From assembly GCA_027886175.1 (NCBI GenBank), contig JAJNNQ010000130.1:12913501-12977500 (forward strand): a stretch of 64,000 nt of DNA, given 5' to 3'. This document shows positions 24,391-36,859 of the stretch, in pieces. The DNA is from Phylloscopus collybita. Taxonomy: Eukaryota > Chordata > Aves > Passeriformes > Phylloscopidae. Positions within the stretch are counted from its first letter, which is position 1, and each line of letters opens with the position of its first letter. A model generated the notes under the pieces. It made no database searches, was not told the DNA's origin, and worked only from the letters and a program-made list of their open reading frames with translations. A program made the position numbers and the translations under genes.

Positions 24391-27300
24391 AGCTTTTTTT
24401 TTTTTTTAATTTTTTTATAAGGTTCTTTTAGAAACATGAATTCACAGATTTTAATGAATATGATCTTTTATAACCACTTTCTGCATTCCATACTGACTCC
24501 AGAAGACACATCACTACTGATGTGACATAACATTGATTTTAATCTGAGTTTAGTTCAGACTTTATGACGTAGTTTCAGAAATAATTATAAATACTGACTA
24601 GTTTAAGTGTGCATTATTTGTGCTTTATGGTCATTGGACTTAACGGGACTTGGATATATTTAGTTCCTGTTACCTTGCTTATCCTAGATGTTTCTGTCCT
24701 CAGATAATCAATACAAAGAGGTATTTGGCCCTCAGAGGACATTGTTCCTGAAAAAAGGAAGCTGTCAATGATGATACTGCAAATTTGCACAAAGCACTGA
24801 TCACCATGTATGTGCCCATTTTTCAAAACTTAAAATGAAACAGAAAAGCCATGTTTTCAGATTTGAAGACTGACTTAGAGATTTCCTCTCTTATTTTGTC
24901 ATTATACCTGGATGATTCCCATCAGTATTCCTCATGAGTGAAAACACAGACATGCTTGTTGAGCATTTCCTATGGGGATTTCCCAATAAATGGTGTGGGA
25001 CATATATCCTGAGTGATGAGCAACAGCCAGTGTGAAAAAATAATAATAACAAAAAAGAAAAAAAAGAAAAAAAAAAAAAAAAAAGAAAGAGACAGAGGTG
25101 AGAAAGATGTTTACCATTTTCTTCTCAGGGAATTCAGAAGACTGGTAACTGTGTTGCACTGCGCTTCAGACTAATCTACATGTTTAAGCCACAGAGACAT
25201 TGCTTCTATTAGAGGAAACCATCACCAGCTGTGGAACAAACCCACATTTCAGAACTGCAACATTTTTGACTAGGTGACAGTAAAAGAGAGGGAATAAATC
25301 TGGTTTTGTAAAAACTGATGTCCCCAATTTTCTTTACCATAGTGACAAGTTTCTTGTGTTCTACAAAACTTTGCCAGACATTTTAAATATTTTTCTTTGG
25401 CAATAAATACAAGCTCTTGTTCATCAAAAGTTAATTTAAAATGAGAAAAACACCATGAATAACAAATACCTTAAAGTCACTTGGGTATGGCTTAATCCTA
25501 GCAAACAATTATATTTCAATAACTCTTAAAGTAATAGCATCAAGAAAAAAAGGAAAAACGTGTTTGGACAAGCTGGAAAAGAACTGAAGCCTTTACACAC
25601 AAATAAGCAAAATTGTCTATTATTAACCAGTCATCTATGTGTCCATGCACCTCAGCAAAATACATCCCATGTGAGCTGAACAAGATCAAGCAAAATATTA
25701 CTTAAAAGAACACAAGCCTGGTAGTGATGGTGCTCTCTGCTTTTCCCTCTGAGGGCTACAAGAGAAACTTATATCTGTTGGGTTTGAGTCCTGTGTTTGG
25801 CCACTTCAGTAGACACCCTCTTCCCATACAACATGTCTTCCCTCTTGATTAAAACCATTTCTGGTATCTCAACATCTCTGAGCCACCTGGAAGATATTGC
25901 CATACATTACAACATAACGCTCTGGATTGAGTCTTTTCATCTTTCTTTTCCAAGATATAAAAGTTGCATCGTGTGGAGACACTCTTGACCAAAGGAGCAT
26001 TTGGATATACTTTATTTAGTTACTAGAGGTGTAGAAACCAAAGAATGTGAGCTGTGAGTATTCACTATGTGAAACAGTTTTCATTCTTTGAGGTTTTAAG
26101 TCTCCCAGCCTTCTCCATTGTTTAAAAGCTTTAATTTTCTTTCTTTTTTTTTTTTTTGATCTGGTCATGTTGAGCAGCGTAAAGATACTATGAAGAGTTC
26201 AGTGACATCTCTACTTGTGAGCAAACTCTAGTCTCAAAGAGTGTGGCCATAGATGCTCCTATGAAGTTTCCACATAAAAATCCAATTGCATGCATTCTTA
26301 TGATTACAGATATTGCCATAGTCAATATACTAGAACACTGAATCTCCCCTTCTAAGCCCTTTCCAAAATAGTTTTTTTTTTTTTTTTTTGCTTTGGTATT
26401 AACAGCAGCCCCTGACCAAAGAACATACTGTCAGTTTACATGTATATCCCAGGAAACTGGCAAAAATTTACCCCTATTACATTTCTCACTAACATTTTAT
26501 CTGCCTTTCCAATTAAGTGTGTTGTTTTCATAAGACTGGCACTAGGGCTTCTTCTATCTTGAATAAATATCATAGAAGAGGGAGCAGATATTAATGGCAT
26601 CAAAAACAATGAAAGTAAAATAATTTGCCATGTTTTAGAGCAGCATAAGAATGTATAATAGACTTTTTAATAACACAAAGAGACTGATTTAGAAATCTCT
26701 AGAATGACATCTGAGAAGGACTTAGAGAAGCTGGTAAAAACAAATGACAACTAATTTATCTTTCATGTTGGCTGTGGCAGTGATTTAGTATATTGTCTGC
26801 AATGCTAAATATACATCATAAATCCCTCCAGCAGAAGTGTTATTATATTCATCCATCTCTACCCTATGAGCCAATAATTTCTCCTTTCATAAGCTTTATC
26901 GTATAAAAAGGAACTCATTACATAAAATAAAATGTAGGCTGCAGCCAGTGATCTTACATTAACCTAATGAGGATTTTATCTCAAGAAAGCATCCTGGACA
27001 GACCCAGTGGTCATGTTTTATAGTTAAATGCTACTTGTTGAGTGGCAGTGGGCAAGCCCTTTTGTGGAAGATAAAATGATACAGTGGTCTTTACAAACTT
27101 GCATCAAGTGATCAGTTTTCTCTTTCACTATAAGAAGTGCACACAGTCCATTAGCAACATGAATTGGAAAGAAAGCCCTCAACAGTTTGTAAAGGAGCAT
27201 GACAAAAGGAGGCATCATTTTACTGACTATATGAAATAATTGAAAGATGAAAGAAAAGCTTAATGGAAAATTAATATCTGTGTGAGGAGGGTCTCCTTTT

Positions 27301-28498
27301 ATTTGTCAGCTGACAATAAAAATTCAGACAATTCAAACAATTTCTTGGTTTTGAAGCACCTCGTCCACTGTTCAGCCCACTGGTAATGGCAATAAAGAAC
27401 TGCAGTGGGGACATGCTCACTGCCTGTGTCTTCACATGATTTCAGGATTCAGCCTAAGAATAATTCAAATGGTGAAGCACGGCACTGAGGATTAGTATAA
27501 AGAATAAATACTACACATCTGAAAAATGCAACTGTCCAACACAAGAGACAAAGTCAGTGGGCAAGTTTCAAAGTGACCATGGGGCTATAGCTTCAGATGT
27601 GATGATTTTGTTTGGGGTTTTTGTTTGTTTGTTTGTTTTGTGGTGTGTTTTTGTTTGGTTTGGGTTTTTGTTTTTGTTTGTTTTTGTTTGTTTGTTTTTA
27701 TAGTTATGGTATTTGAATTAAGTTATTCATTCTTTAACAGCCACTGAACTTTCCCTGCCCTTACAGAGATGTTTATGAAACTGTCATGATAAACAGTATG
27801 ACTAAAAGTGGCAAAATTCCAGGTTTTGAGGGATTTGCAAGACCAGCTTTAGCAAAAAAAACCAGGGCATTCCCTGTGAAAAACTTCACAGTGGAGATAA
27901 AATACTATTTTCTAATGAGAAATTTGAGGGTTTTACTCAGCTTTAGTGACAGGGGGTAGAAAAAAATAGAATAGCTGTTAAAACATTTTTGTTGCAAGTA
28001 CAGGGGTTAGGAATGAAAAAATGAAGTCTGTTCAACAGTTGGAGGGAAGGAAAGTTTGGCAATTCTGTGTTTCACTTATTCAATTAATAGTGTATTGTGA
28101 TTTATCTTTTATAGCAGATATACAGCCACCCATTTAATCTAGCAGGGGCTTTGAATGCACTTTATAATTGTATAATTTATCAACACTTAGCTATTTGAAT
28201 AATAAAGCCAACTGATTGGTTTTAGTAGAACATCGATTATATGTCACTGCCAATATTTCAGTTTTGAGAAATGTTGTCTTTGCTGCAAAGCATTAGCATG
28301 TCTTTGATTTTATGATCATTTCTTTGGCAAGATCAATGAACCTGGGAACGTCTACAAAATATCAGTACTTAAGGAAAGTCCACCTTGCATCATTTTGCAA
28401 GACTTAATCATCAATGCAAAGCAGGGAGCTTTTTTTGTTCCAGAGTAACACATATTTACTAAATCCTGGTGCATGGGCAGCCATCCTCAGAAGGGTTT
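24391..28498. other. unannotated AT-rich sequence between CR1 and the plus-strand LTR
   Basis: No gene recognised. It holds an A-rich (A)nG tract at about 25,035-25,092, T-runs at 26,144-26,157 and 26,372-26,389, and a (GTTT)n patch at 27,605-27,700. A repeat-free patch at about 26,740-26,960 is dense in homeodomain-like words (CATTAACCTAATGAGG, TTTATCGTATAAAA) and could be a non-coding regulatory element. Confidence 0.45.
27605..27700. repeat. (GTTT)n / T-G-rich simple repeat
   Basis: Irregular GTTT and GTTTTT units with a few longer G runs. It is one of several T/G-rich or A/C-rich tracts in the window. Confidence 0.85.
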
Positions 28499-28729
28499 TG
28501 TCCTAGGTTACAATGTAAAATTGTGCCCAAGGTATGTATTCTATCCCCATGAGCCGTTGGAGCCAAGGTGGGGCAGTGTTCTTATCTTCTGATAACGAGC
28601 CCAACAATGCCTTCCCGGAAGACGTTATCTCTGTTTAATGGGCCATCAAGGATCCATTTGCACGACTGATAGGATGAAATCATACCATTGTGAGATGCTC
28701 TGCCCAGGGGGAGGAGCCAAGCATTCCCA

Positions 28730-28746
28730 CCTGGATATAATCCAGG
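28730..28746 (+). promoter_or_regulatory. TATA-like box within a palindrome in the LTR
   Basis: CCTGGAT-ATA-ATCCAGG is a perfect 7-bp dyad centred on the TATA-like sequence, about 20 bp downstream of a G-rich Sp1-like word. It is the probable LTR core promoter, inferred from position. Confidence 0.5.
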
Positions 28747-28975
28747 GTTTGAGACCTCACTAGCAGCTTCTATCCACTGAACTCTCAGAGGAGACGAGCT
28801 ACCAGACATTTCTACAGGAATCACTGCTTTGACAAGAACATCTCATCTGGATTCCTGGAGGAAGACTGGACCCTTCTCATCATCACCAGACCCTTCTCTC
28901 TCAGGATCATCTCTGCTCCAGCGGAACCACATCTGCCACTCCAGGAGGATTTCCAGAGTGCTTCAAACACCCTGA

Positions 28976-28998
28976 CCAACAGGGTGTTAGGTTGTATC
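28976..28998 (+). repeat. 9-bp hairpin in the LTR upstream of its poly(A) signal
   Basis: AACACCCTG and CAGGGTGTT are exact reverse complements around the 5-base loop ACCAA. The hairpin sits about 37 bases before ATTAAA. Stem-loops near the polyadenylation site are common in retroviral R regions, so a role in transcript ends is possible. Confidence 0.7.
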
Positions 28999-29034
28999 AT
29001 TCCATTTATTTCACCTTTTTTCCTCTCTTCTTCT

Positions 29035-29040
29035 ATTAAA
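29035..29040 (+). promoter_or_regulatory. LTR polyadenylation signal ATTAAA
   Basis: ATTAAA lies about 50 bp upstream of the LTR 3' end. This is the commonest variant of AATAAA, and its placement supports the plus orientation. Confidence 0.5.
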
Positions 29041-29089
29041 TTGTATCTCTGACTGGGAGTCTCACTGGTTTTGCTTTCAAACCAACACA

Positions 29090-31900
29090 TCTTTTCAGAA
29101 TCATTTGTTACTATTTCAGCTAATGCTAAGTATCTCTCTTTACTGTTGTCACAGTTCTGTGGAATATCTTGCAGCACACCTCAAAAATAAGGACAAGAAG
29201 TTTGGTTCATGTGATTCCCACTGAGAACTAGAGGTGGTGATGTCAGATTTCTTTACATGATCCTTTACATCGTAGAGGTCAGGTAGAAACCAATGAGGTA
29301 CTTCTCATTTTGTGCTTTTTGTTTACTGAAGGATTTTTTTTTTATCATTCAGTCCTATGACCTGAGTGTCAGGGACCCCCAAACCTGCATGATTTTAATT
29401 TTCAGAGTAGCAGCTTGCATTAGCAGGACTTAGGGGAAATTCTCTGAGATTTATACCAGAGTACCAGAGACTTCTCTCGCTGTTGCCCACCACAGTTTTG
29501 GGACTGTGGCAGTGAAATTATGCAATGAACAGGAAGGAACTTGCCAGCCAAACTGAATTCCAAACTAATTACAACCACCTGCTACATGGGAACTTTGCTC
29601 ATGTTCCAAGAGAGGTGAAAAAATGCGCTGTCTTTTTGAATGCAATCAACAATAATTGGATTTTACTTGCTGCTGGCTTATACTAATAAATTGACAAAAG
29701 CAAGTTTTTGGGTTTGGGGTTTTTTTGTTTGTTTGGGGGTTTTTTGGGTTTTTGTTTGTTTGTTTTTGAGAAAAATAAAAGTAAAACTACTCAAATAAGA
29801 GAGAAAAAACCTTAGAAAATCAGTGCAATGGATTAAATTAATGCAAATGAAGCAAAGAATTTGCATCAGAAAAGGAAAAAAAGAAAAGTAAAAAGGATAA
29901 AAGCACAAACTAGCAGCATAAAAAAATAATAAAAAAAATTCCTGACACAACAGGGCACAAGGGATTCTTTAAATCACTTAGCAAGCTTTCATTTATGTAT
30001 TAAATGCTGCAAGCCAAGCTTTTTCACTCATGCACTGGATGTCCATCCGAGTACTTAGCTGCTGCATTATTTCAAAGCAGTTAAAAGCATGTAGATATCT
30101 GTGTTGTCCTGCAGATAGGGGAATCTTGGCAGATTCCCAGAATCATTAGAAACAAAAAAAGTTTGGAGCAAGAAACATGAGCACTGCTCCTTTTTGGTCT
30201 TGCCTCTCGCTGCATGTTGGGCTACACAACAAAACAGGTTATTATGATGTGAAATCAAAAAGTGGCAGCAATGTTAAACAAGCCATGCCTAATTTGGGTT
30301 CAATGACCAGGCTGCATGCAGCAGGGTTTGTCAGCTGCCGGACAGACAGACGAGTTACACCCAATGGATCCATCTGGGCTGGCAAGGTAATGCTCCTGCC
30401 ATCCACTCCGTGGGAGCCCTCTCTGCATGGCTGGAGCTGTCTCCTAAGCCCACAGTGATAAGTGACCCTGAAAAAAAGCTCTACAAAAAGATGATCCAGG
30501 CATCAGCTGAAGCTAAGGCATTTCAAGAAACCCCTGGGGCATCAAATTAAGCAACATATTTGAAATTTCAAGCCCTGTTTTCACTGTGATACCCTGCAGA
30601 ACAGTAGAGATTTCACAACAAAACCAAGTAAAGTGAAAGTACTAACACATCTGAGAGGTTTATATGCAGACATTATGCCCTTGTGCATCTATTTTTCCCC
30701 CTCCTTTTTCACTGTGACATGTGAGTTCAAAACAAACAATCACACTAACCAAAGAACAAGCACATAAACCAGATTCACATTAAAATAGCCACAATTTATA
30801 ATATTTGAAGAGTAAAAACAATTTTTAACAAAGAACACAAGAAATATCCCCTTAAATACACGGGTTTATCAAGACCACAGTTCTGACAGAAGCCATAGGA
30901 GATTCCACTTAGGAATAGCACACATTCTCATCCACTTTTGCTGGTACATATCCCTTTGTATTTTCCCATTATCCACAGCTGTTGGATTTGGGATGTTATG
31001 GGGCTTGTATACATTTATTGACCTTAGCACAATAAGGTCTGCTGACCATGCATTTGCAAAATCCCCTTTTGAACATCCTCATTCATCTGCTTTTAAATTG
31101 ACTGACTATAAATGTGTGTCTCAGAATAATCTGATACATGTTGCTTTGAAAAATGGTATTTAATTCTGTAACTGAAGATCGAGCTGTGTTTTTATGAACT
31201 CCTTTATGGCTAGTGAGAAATTATTACCTCACCCATGCATTAAGAATTTTAAAACTAGAAATGAAGAGTGAGGTCTTCCATAAGCATTCAGAATATTTGG
31301 CATATAAATATTAAAACGTAAATGGCCGTTCCCTCCCAGGTGCTTCTGCTTTAATTCAGGGTCTTTTTTCAGATTAATTGTAATACATTCATTCAAACAG
31401 ATTTTATTCCAATCACTTTGTACCAAAAATGGGTAAGTCTGTGTTTGATTTTTTATGAGGAGAAATTTGTTAGCTATTTTTCATAGAGGGCTGTGACTAA
31501 TTTTATATTATAGCCTTGGCTAATAGATAATTAAGTGTTTCACTCAAATTAGCTATCACACAGCTAGAGGCAAAGGGAGGAAGCAAAACCTGGGATTTTG
31601 CAATAAATTTTGTACTACCAGCTTCTGAACACTTCTGTGAAGCAGCTGATAGGAAGTGCTATACTGGATAAGCACAACCTATGTTTGCATTTTGTTAATA
31701 GCAGTCTCAGAAGATCAATTAAAAAAAAATAAATAAAAAAGAGAGAGAGAGAAGCTTAGTAAAAAAAATGACAGGCAGAGGAGGAGGAGCTTCCACAGAC
31801 CTAGTTGAAGCTGTATAGATTTCAAAGGAAATTTCTTGGGTCAGGCACTTCCTCAGGCTTTTCACTCTCATCCATTACTCTTACTACTCAAATGTAAGTA
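29090..31900. other. unannotated sequence, includes a GC-richer patch near 30.2-30.5 kb
   Basis: No gene recognised. A T/G-rich tract with four G runs lies at 29,710-29,768. The patch at about 30,160-30,470 is GC-richer than its surroundings. It has a 93-codon plus-strand frame and an exon-donor-like CAAGGTAATG near 30,385, but no recognisable protein domain. A short (GA)n run lies at 31,741-31,752. Confidence 0.45.
29710..29768 (+). repeat. T/G-rich simple repeat with G-quadruplex-like run pattern
   Basis: Four G runs (29,710-29,712, 29,716-29,719, 29,735-29,739, 29,746-29,748) are separated by T-rich loops of 3, 15 and 6 bases, followed by GTTT units. The pattern fits a long-loop G-quadruplex motif on the plus strand. 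Confidence 0.7.
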
Positions 31901-34900
31901 ACCTGTGCCTTGTCTTGGTCCTTCTCCCTTCAGAGCAGCAGAATTATTGACACCTGCCTACACACACTCTGCTCCAAAAACTATTCCCGTTCACCAGGCA
32001 CCAGCCTTTGCAGGATTTTGTTGGGTGTCCCCAGGTAAACTAACACCACAAGATGTTAGTAATCTGCAAGAGCAATGCTTAAGCCACCTAAACCAAGAGA
32101 TGGGCTCCTGTGTCGTGTGCTCAACATGGTCCCCTGGGCACAAACAAGAATGGGAAGGCATCACACCAGCACAAGGTCTTCTGCAACACAGCACTCAATG
32201 GCATCAGGTCTTGTAAAGCACTAGAGTCCCTATTTGCATAAAGTTATTAATATTTGAAATATTTTTCTTCAACTACCACTTTAAAGAAACTCCACCCATA
32301 TATCATTATGATTGGGAAGTGGTCCCAAAACTTTATGATGATACATTAGAGCAGACAGCCAAGAAAGAACCATCTACATTTTTCTTCTGTTTATCCGATA
32401 AATAGAAGCTTCTTATCAGAGCTGCAGGTCACACTGCCTCTTTTGTCTCACACCTGCTATTTGGATCAAGGATACTACAAGTTTGTGTTTATCTTATATT
32501 GACATGATCATGAGGGGTTCTGCTGAATTTAGAAAGTTACTCAGATGCCAACATACAACTTTTTATCTATGCAGCGGATTATATATTGTGCTTATTCAAG
32601 ATGCATTTTCTGTCACAGCCTGGTAGCTTCTTTAATAATTCTTTACTAATTCTTTACTGATCTTCTGTAACTCATAATTCTCCTCTTAAAATGTCTAAAG
32701 ACAAAGTATGATTAGTTTCATAGCAAATACAATAGAGATTTAAAAATTGAATAGGGAATCCATACCTAAAAAAAAAAAAAAGACACTGAACCAACACAAA
32801 GAAAAATGGAGGCTAATCATCATCAAGTGTACATTTCTATCTAAATGGGAGAGATACACATAAAGAATGTGAAAGCAGATGTCCTTCACTCAGTTTTGGC
32901 AACCTAGTAATTTCTGCCTGCTTGAGAAGGCAGCAATAATGCAGAGAGGTGGAAGCCTCTCTTCTAGAATAGGTGTTGCTCCAGGTACAGAATTTCCAAA
33001 ACCTCAGGGTTTTCAGGCTAGTATATTATGGAAAGAGGTGTAAAGTTTTTCTATGTGGTCAAGGTGAAAGTCATGTCTATATTTAATGAGCCAAATATTC
33101 TCTGAATTCCTTTTTGCTTTCTGTACCTTCATTTGCAGTCAATAGCCCAGTGAGAAAGAATCCAATGTGAAAATGCCTGTCAACTCTGTTCATATGTATC
33201 TCTGCTCTACCTAATCCTGTTTTGGATATTTACAGAGCCAGAGATTTTCTATCAGAAATATCTCAAAACTTACAGCAGTGCAATTATTCACTGGATGCAA
33301 CATTAATGCTACAGGGAATGAAGAGTTTATCTTTGAACTGCACATTCTAGAAGACAGAATAAGAAGTCTCAGCTGTCTAATGCATGTGTCCAACTTTGGT
33401 ATTGTCACCACTTATTCCCACTGATCCCAGAGGGTGTAACCTGAAGGGTCTTTAATCAGGAAACACAGTTGGCTGGCAAAGCCACTGAAGTCACCAGAGA
33501 GTGAGTTCTGACTGTGGTCATACTTTCCACTTGGGTACAATTATAACACAAAATGAAACATAAAAGCTTCTGTTGTTGAGTCAATGGTTCTAAAACGTGA
33601 GAGCAACACTACGGAGTGAGTTTCCATTGTCCGCGTAGTGATGCGTCAATAAAAGCTCTGATTTTCCTGATGGACAAAATTAGATAATATTCCCTTTGGT
33701 GTTTAATTAAAAGTTTATCCACCTTACTGCTGAGATTTCTTGGTGAGCTTAATATAAGAGCATTTCATTTTTGGATTTTAAGAGTTCAAACAATCTTAAG
33801 CATATTTCTAAAAATTGCAGTAGCTGTTGTCAAGCCACTGCAGGGTTTTGGGTGTAACATAGGCACACAAATATTCCTCTTTGAATTTAACTCATCTTGT
33901 GCTATGCACGAAAAGAACTGAGCTGCTAAAACACCTCTTGTAAAAAAAAAAAAAAAAAAAAAACACGTCCTTCCATGGAGAGGAGGTGAGCATCTCTGCA
34001 CATCCCCTTCCCAGGAAGCTGAAAAGAGCAATGAGGTTGTTTTCAATGGGGACAAACACAGTATCCCACATCACTTCTCAGAGGACATTCCTTCCAGCCC
34101 TTTCACCAGCTTTGTTGCCCTCTTCAAGGTACATTCAAGCACCTAAATGTACTCATGTTCTACTTTAAAATATATTTTGTTAATCATTCCCTTCAGTCTT
34201 CCCATTTTGCTTGATTGTACCCCAAAACCCACAGAACTAGTGAGATAAGGAATAAAAAATCAACTGCACAAGTATAAAATAAAAAATATCAGATTAGTCT
34301 GGCCATTGCAGTTGGGAAAGAAGTGGAGTATGAGTGAGCATTAAACTGCTCCTGCAGGAAATTAGGAGTCATCTTAGTAGGAATATTTCAGGTAATACAT
34401 TTCTGCAACTCAGGACTTTTACTCCTACTTAGATGACTATGCTTCAGCTGGGTAGGGCATCTCAGGAAAAAAAAAATAAGGAACAAGCCACAAACAAGTA
34501 TCTTCAGGAATACAGTAAAACATATAAAAGCTTATATGGTTATATATCTTTTATACTCACATATGAATAAACACGGAAAGATTTGGTCCAGAGAAACACA
34601 ATATCAAAGGGGCACCCACAAAAATTTTCCACCATTGAAAGCCTGTTATAAAAACTGCAATTTAAGTGTTCTCCATGGCCCCTGGAGAAAAAGAAAAAAA
34701 AGGCATTATATGCTTTTATTTTATTGTATATTATACATAATATTATGTGTACAGTGAAAAAAACCCTCCTATTATGGGATACACTCAGACAGAGTCTAGA
34801 ATTAGGCAGTACAGCAAGCCATCTTCATTTAAAGGTGTGGAGAACAGAGTGGACACACAGGGGGGTAGGGATAGGGTTACATTTAAAAAATAGGTTATGT

Positions 34901-35804
34901 TTAATACTTTTGCAGAGTGGGATGCACAACCCTTACTGTTATATATTTCAGTGATTTGCATGAGTGCAACAAAAGTAAAAAAAATTAGTCCAGAAAATCA
35001 CCACAATTATGGCTTTGTTTTGAATTTTTGAAGTAGCACACTGCACCTAAAGTGTGTACTTAATTTTCCAGCTATTAGAGATGGAAAGATGATAATATTT
35101 AATTTCTCTGAAGTCTGCACAAGTTGACAAATTTTTTTTCAAATAATCCTCTGTTTATCTATGTCATCAAACCACATGTTGTTATAGCATAGAGAGGGTA
35201 TTTCTTTATAGCACAGAGAGTGTCTTGGGGACAGAGTAGTTTGCTATAGTAACCATTGTTCACACTTTTTAAATGCTTTTACACTCTCTGCTTTTATTAG
35301 CACCTTAAAAAATGCCTCTGAAATGTGACCAGTGTATTACTCATATTTAATACAGCTCTTAAGAATTCCATTAATAAGTGTTTTTGTAACCTATCTGCAC
35401 ACATTGACACAAGATTCTTCTTCTTGACCAAAGTATTAAACTCCCATTAATACTAATACCAACGTTAAAAAACCTTTCTGTAGTTTTTTACAGGAGCTCT
35501 GGGTGCTATACTATAAATGTTCAGTTCAAGATTAGTTCAGATTCTGAACATTCAGATACAATTAAACAAGTAATTTAAGGGGAATCACCTGAAATCAGAC
35601 ATTGGTTTTGTTAAAGATTACTGGCACAACAATCTAAATACACAATGCCATTGACTCATATACTCAGCTGGGCATGAAGAAAGACACCTCATTAAACAAA
35701 ACAAAAAAACCCACCAACCAACAACCAACCAAAGTGCTTTCTCTATTGTTTTCTGCTACACCATTGAAACCAACTGCAATAAAATGCAACAGTTCCAAGG
35801 AAGG
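31901..35804. other. unannotated AT-rich sequence
   Basis: No gene recognised. A 103-codon frame (31,905-32,216) overlaps a segment bounded by splice-like signals (31,934-32,034) but resembles no family. A run of 22 A lies at 33,942-33,963. A CpG-containing imperfect hairpin lies at 33,607-33,640. An A/C-rich tract lies at 35,695-35,735. Confidence 0.5.
33607..33640. repeat. CpG-containing imperfect hairpin
   Basis: CACTACGGA (33,607-33,615) pairs with TCCGCGTAGTG (33,630-33,640), with two unpaired bases in the right arm. Five CpGs fall within about 55 bases here, whereas the surrounding sequence is CpG-poor. Function unknown. Confidence 0.65.
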
Positions 35805-36070
35805 ATAACACAGACTCTCAAAGGGGCTCAGGCTGGAAGGGACTTCGTCCACGTCCACTGCTCAAATCAGGGCAAACTCGGGCAGGCTTGCTCAGAATCA
35901 TGTCCAGGGAAGTTCTGAATCTTCAAGGAAGGAAACTCCACAACCAGACTGGGAATGTTGCTTCAGTGTTTGACTGCTGTCTTGGGATTTTTTTTCCTCA
36001 GATTAAATGGTTCTTATATTTCAGTTTATGGACTTTGCCCTATTTTGTCCCCTCACTCCTCTAACTTCAC
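35805..36070 (-). mobile_element. CR1 LINE 3' fragment, minus strand
   Basis: Read on the plus strand this is the reverse complement of a CR1 3' region: CAGGCTGGAAGGGACTT, then TCATGTCCAGGG, GGAAACTCCACAACC, TTCAGTGTTTGAC, a decayed AAGTTTTTCC-type segment, TTTCAGTTTATGGACTTTGC and CCTATTTTGTCCCCTCAC. These words occur in this order in bird CR1 3' ends. No reverse-transcriptase part is kept. It is strongly 5'-truncated and diverged, and belongs to a different CR1 subgroup from the copies at 36.9-38.1 kb. Confidence 0.85.
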
Positions 36071-36859
36071 CCTTTTAGCTCTTGTTAGGAGAATTTATCA
36101 ATCATTTATTTTCAGCATGAGAAAGAGTCGAGGATATGAACCTAGAAAACTATATTTATCATATTTATTTCAGTCAAAAAGCTTCCATGGTATGCATGGA
36201 GAACACTGCCAGGCTGAGGCAAGCAAACAGAACCATTGTTCCCATTAACAATGAATACATAATTGAAAAATTAATGGCATGAGTTTGAACCATAAGCAAC
36301 AAGAGAATTTGATTTGAATCCTCATACATATTGCTTCCTAGTTAATGTTACCATGATTAAGCTTAAAAAAGTTGCATCTGCTGAGCTTTAATAATTTTTC
36401 TGATATATATAAACATGGGCAAAATACACTGCAGTTAGAATTTCTAATTCCACACACAGCTGAAGTGAACCCATATCACAATGCCAGGATTTGTATTACT
36501 TCACAGACATTTCAGAACCATCAACTTGCCTTGACAAAAGAACTTTAAGATCTGTATTTGGCTAACACATGAAAATGCCATTTGTATTCTAAACATGGGC
36601 TTTGACCAGAAACACAAAAAGAGCTGTCTACAGATGCCAGCTGGGACAATCAAGAACCACTAGCAACCTGTGGAGATTTCAATCACTGAAGCAATTGACA
36701 GGTTCGTTGGATCCTAATTATTTCTGAAATGAGAACAAATTTCTGCAGCTTAAAATGAAAGAGCTAATATTTTTAAAAAGAAAAAAAAAATCTAGATAGA
36801 ATTAGGAAATTGCACATTTTTATCCAGAAATTATTCATAATGGATAGGGTAACATCAGA
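36071..36859. other. unannotated sequence between CR1 fragments
   Basis: No gene or clear repeat. It separates a minus CR1 fragment from a plus CR1 fragment. Confidence 0.5.

Larger units (their letters stand above)
28499..29089 (+). mobile_element. solo LTR of an avian endogenous retrovirus, plus strand
   Basis: The element starts TGTCCTAGGTTACAATG and ends CAAACCAACACA, giving TG...CA termini and about 590 bp, a usual LTR size. In order it contains a GGGGGAGGAGCC GC-box-like word, a TATA-like GATATAAT inside a perfect dyad (28,730-28,746), a 9-bp hairpin (28,976-28,998) and an ATTAAA signal (29,035-29,040) about 50 bp before the end. No retroviral coding sequence adjoins it, so a solo LTR is likely. 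The flanking bases (GGTTT left, TCTTT right) share only three of five positions, so a target-site duplication is decayed or the ends are slightly misplaced. Orientation rests on the signal order; the long antisense open frames across it are regarded as chance. Confidence 0.65.
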
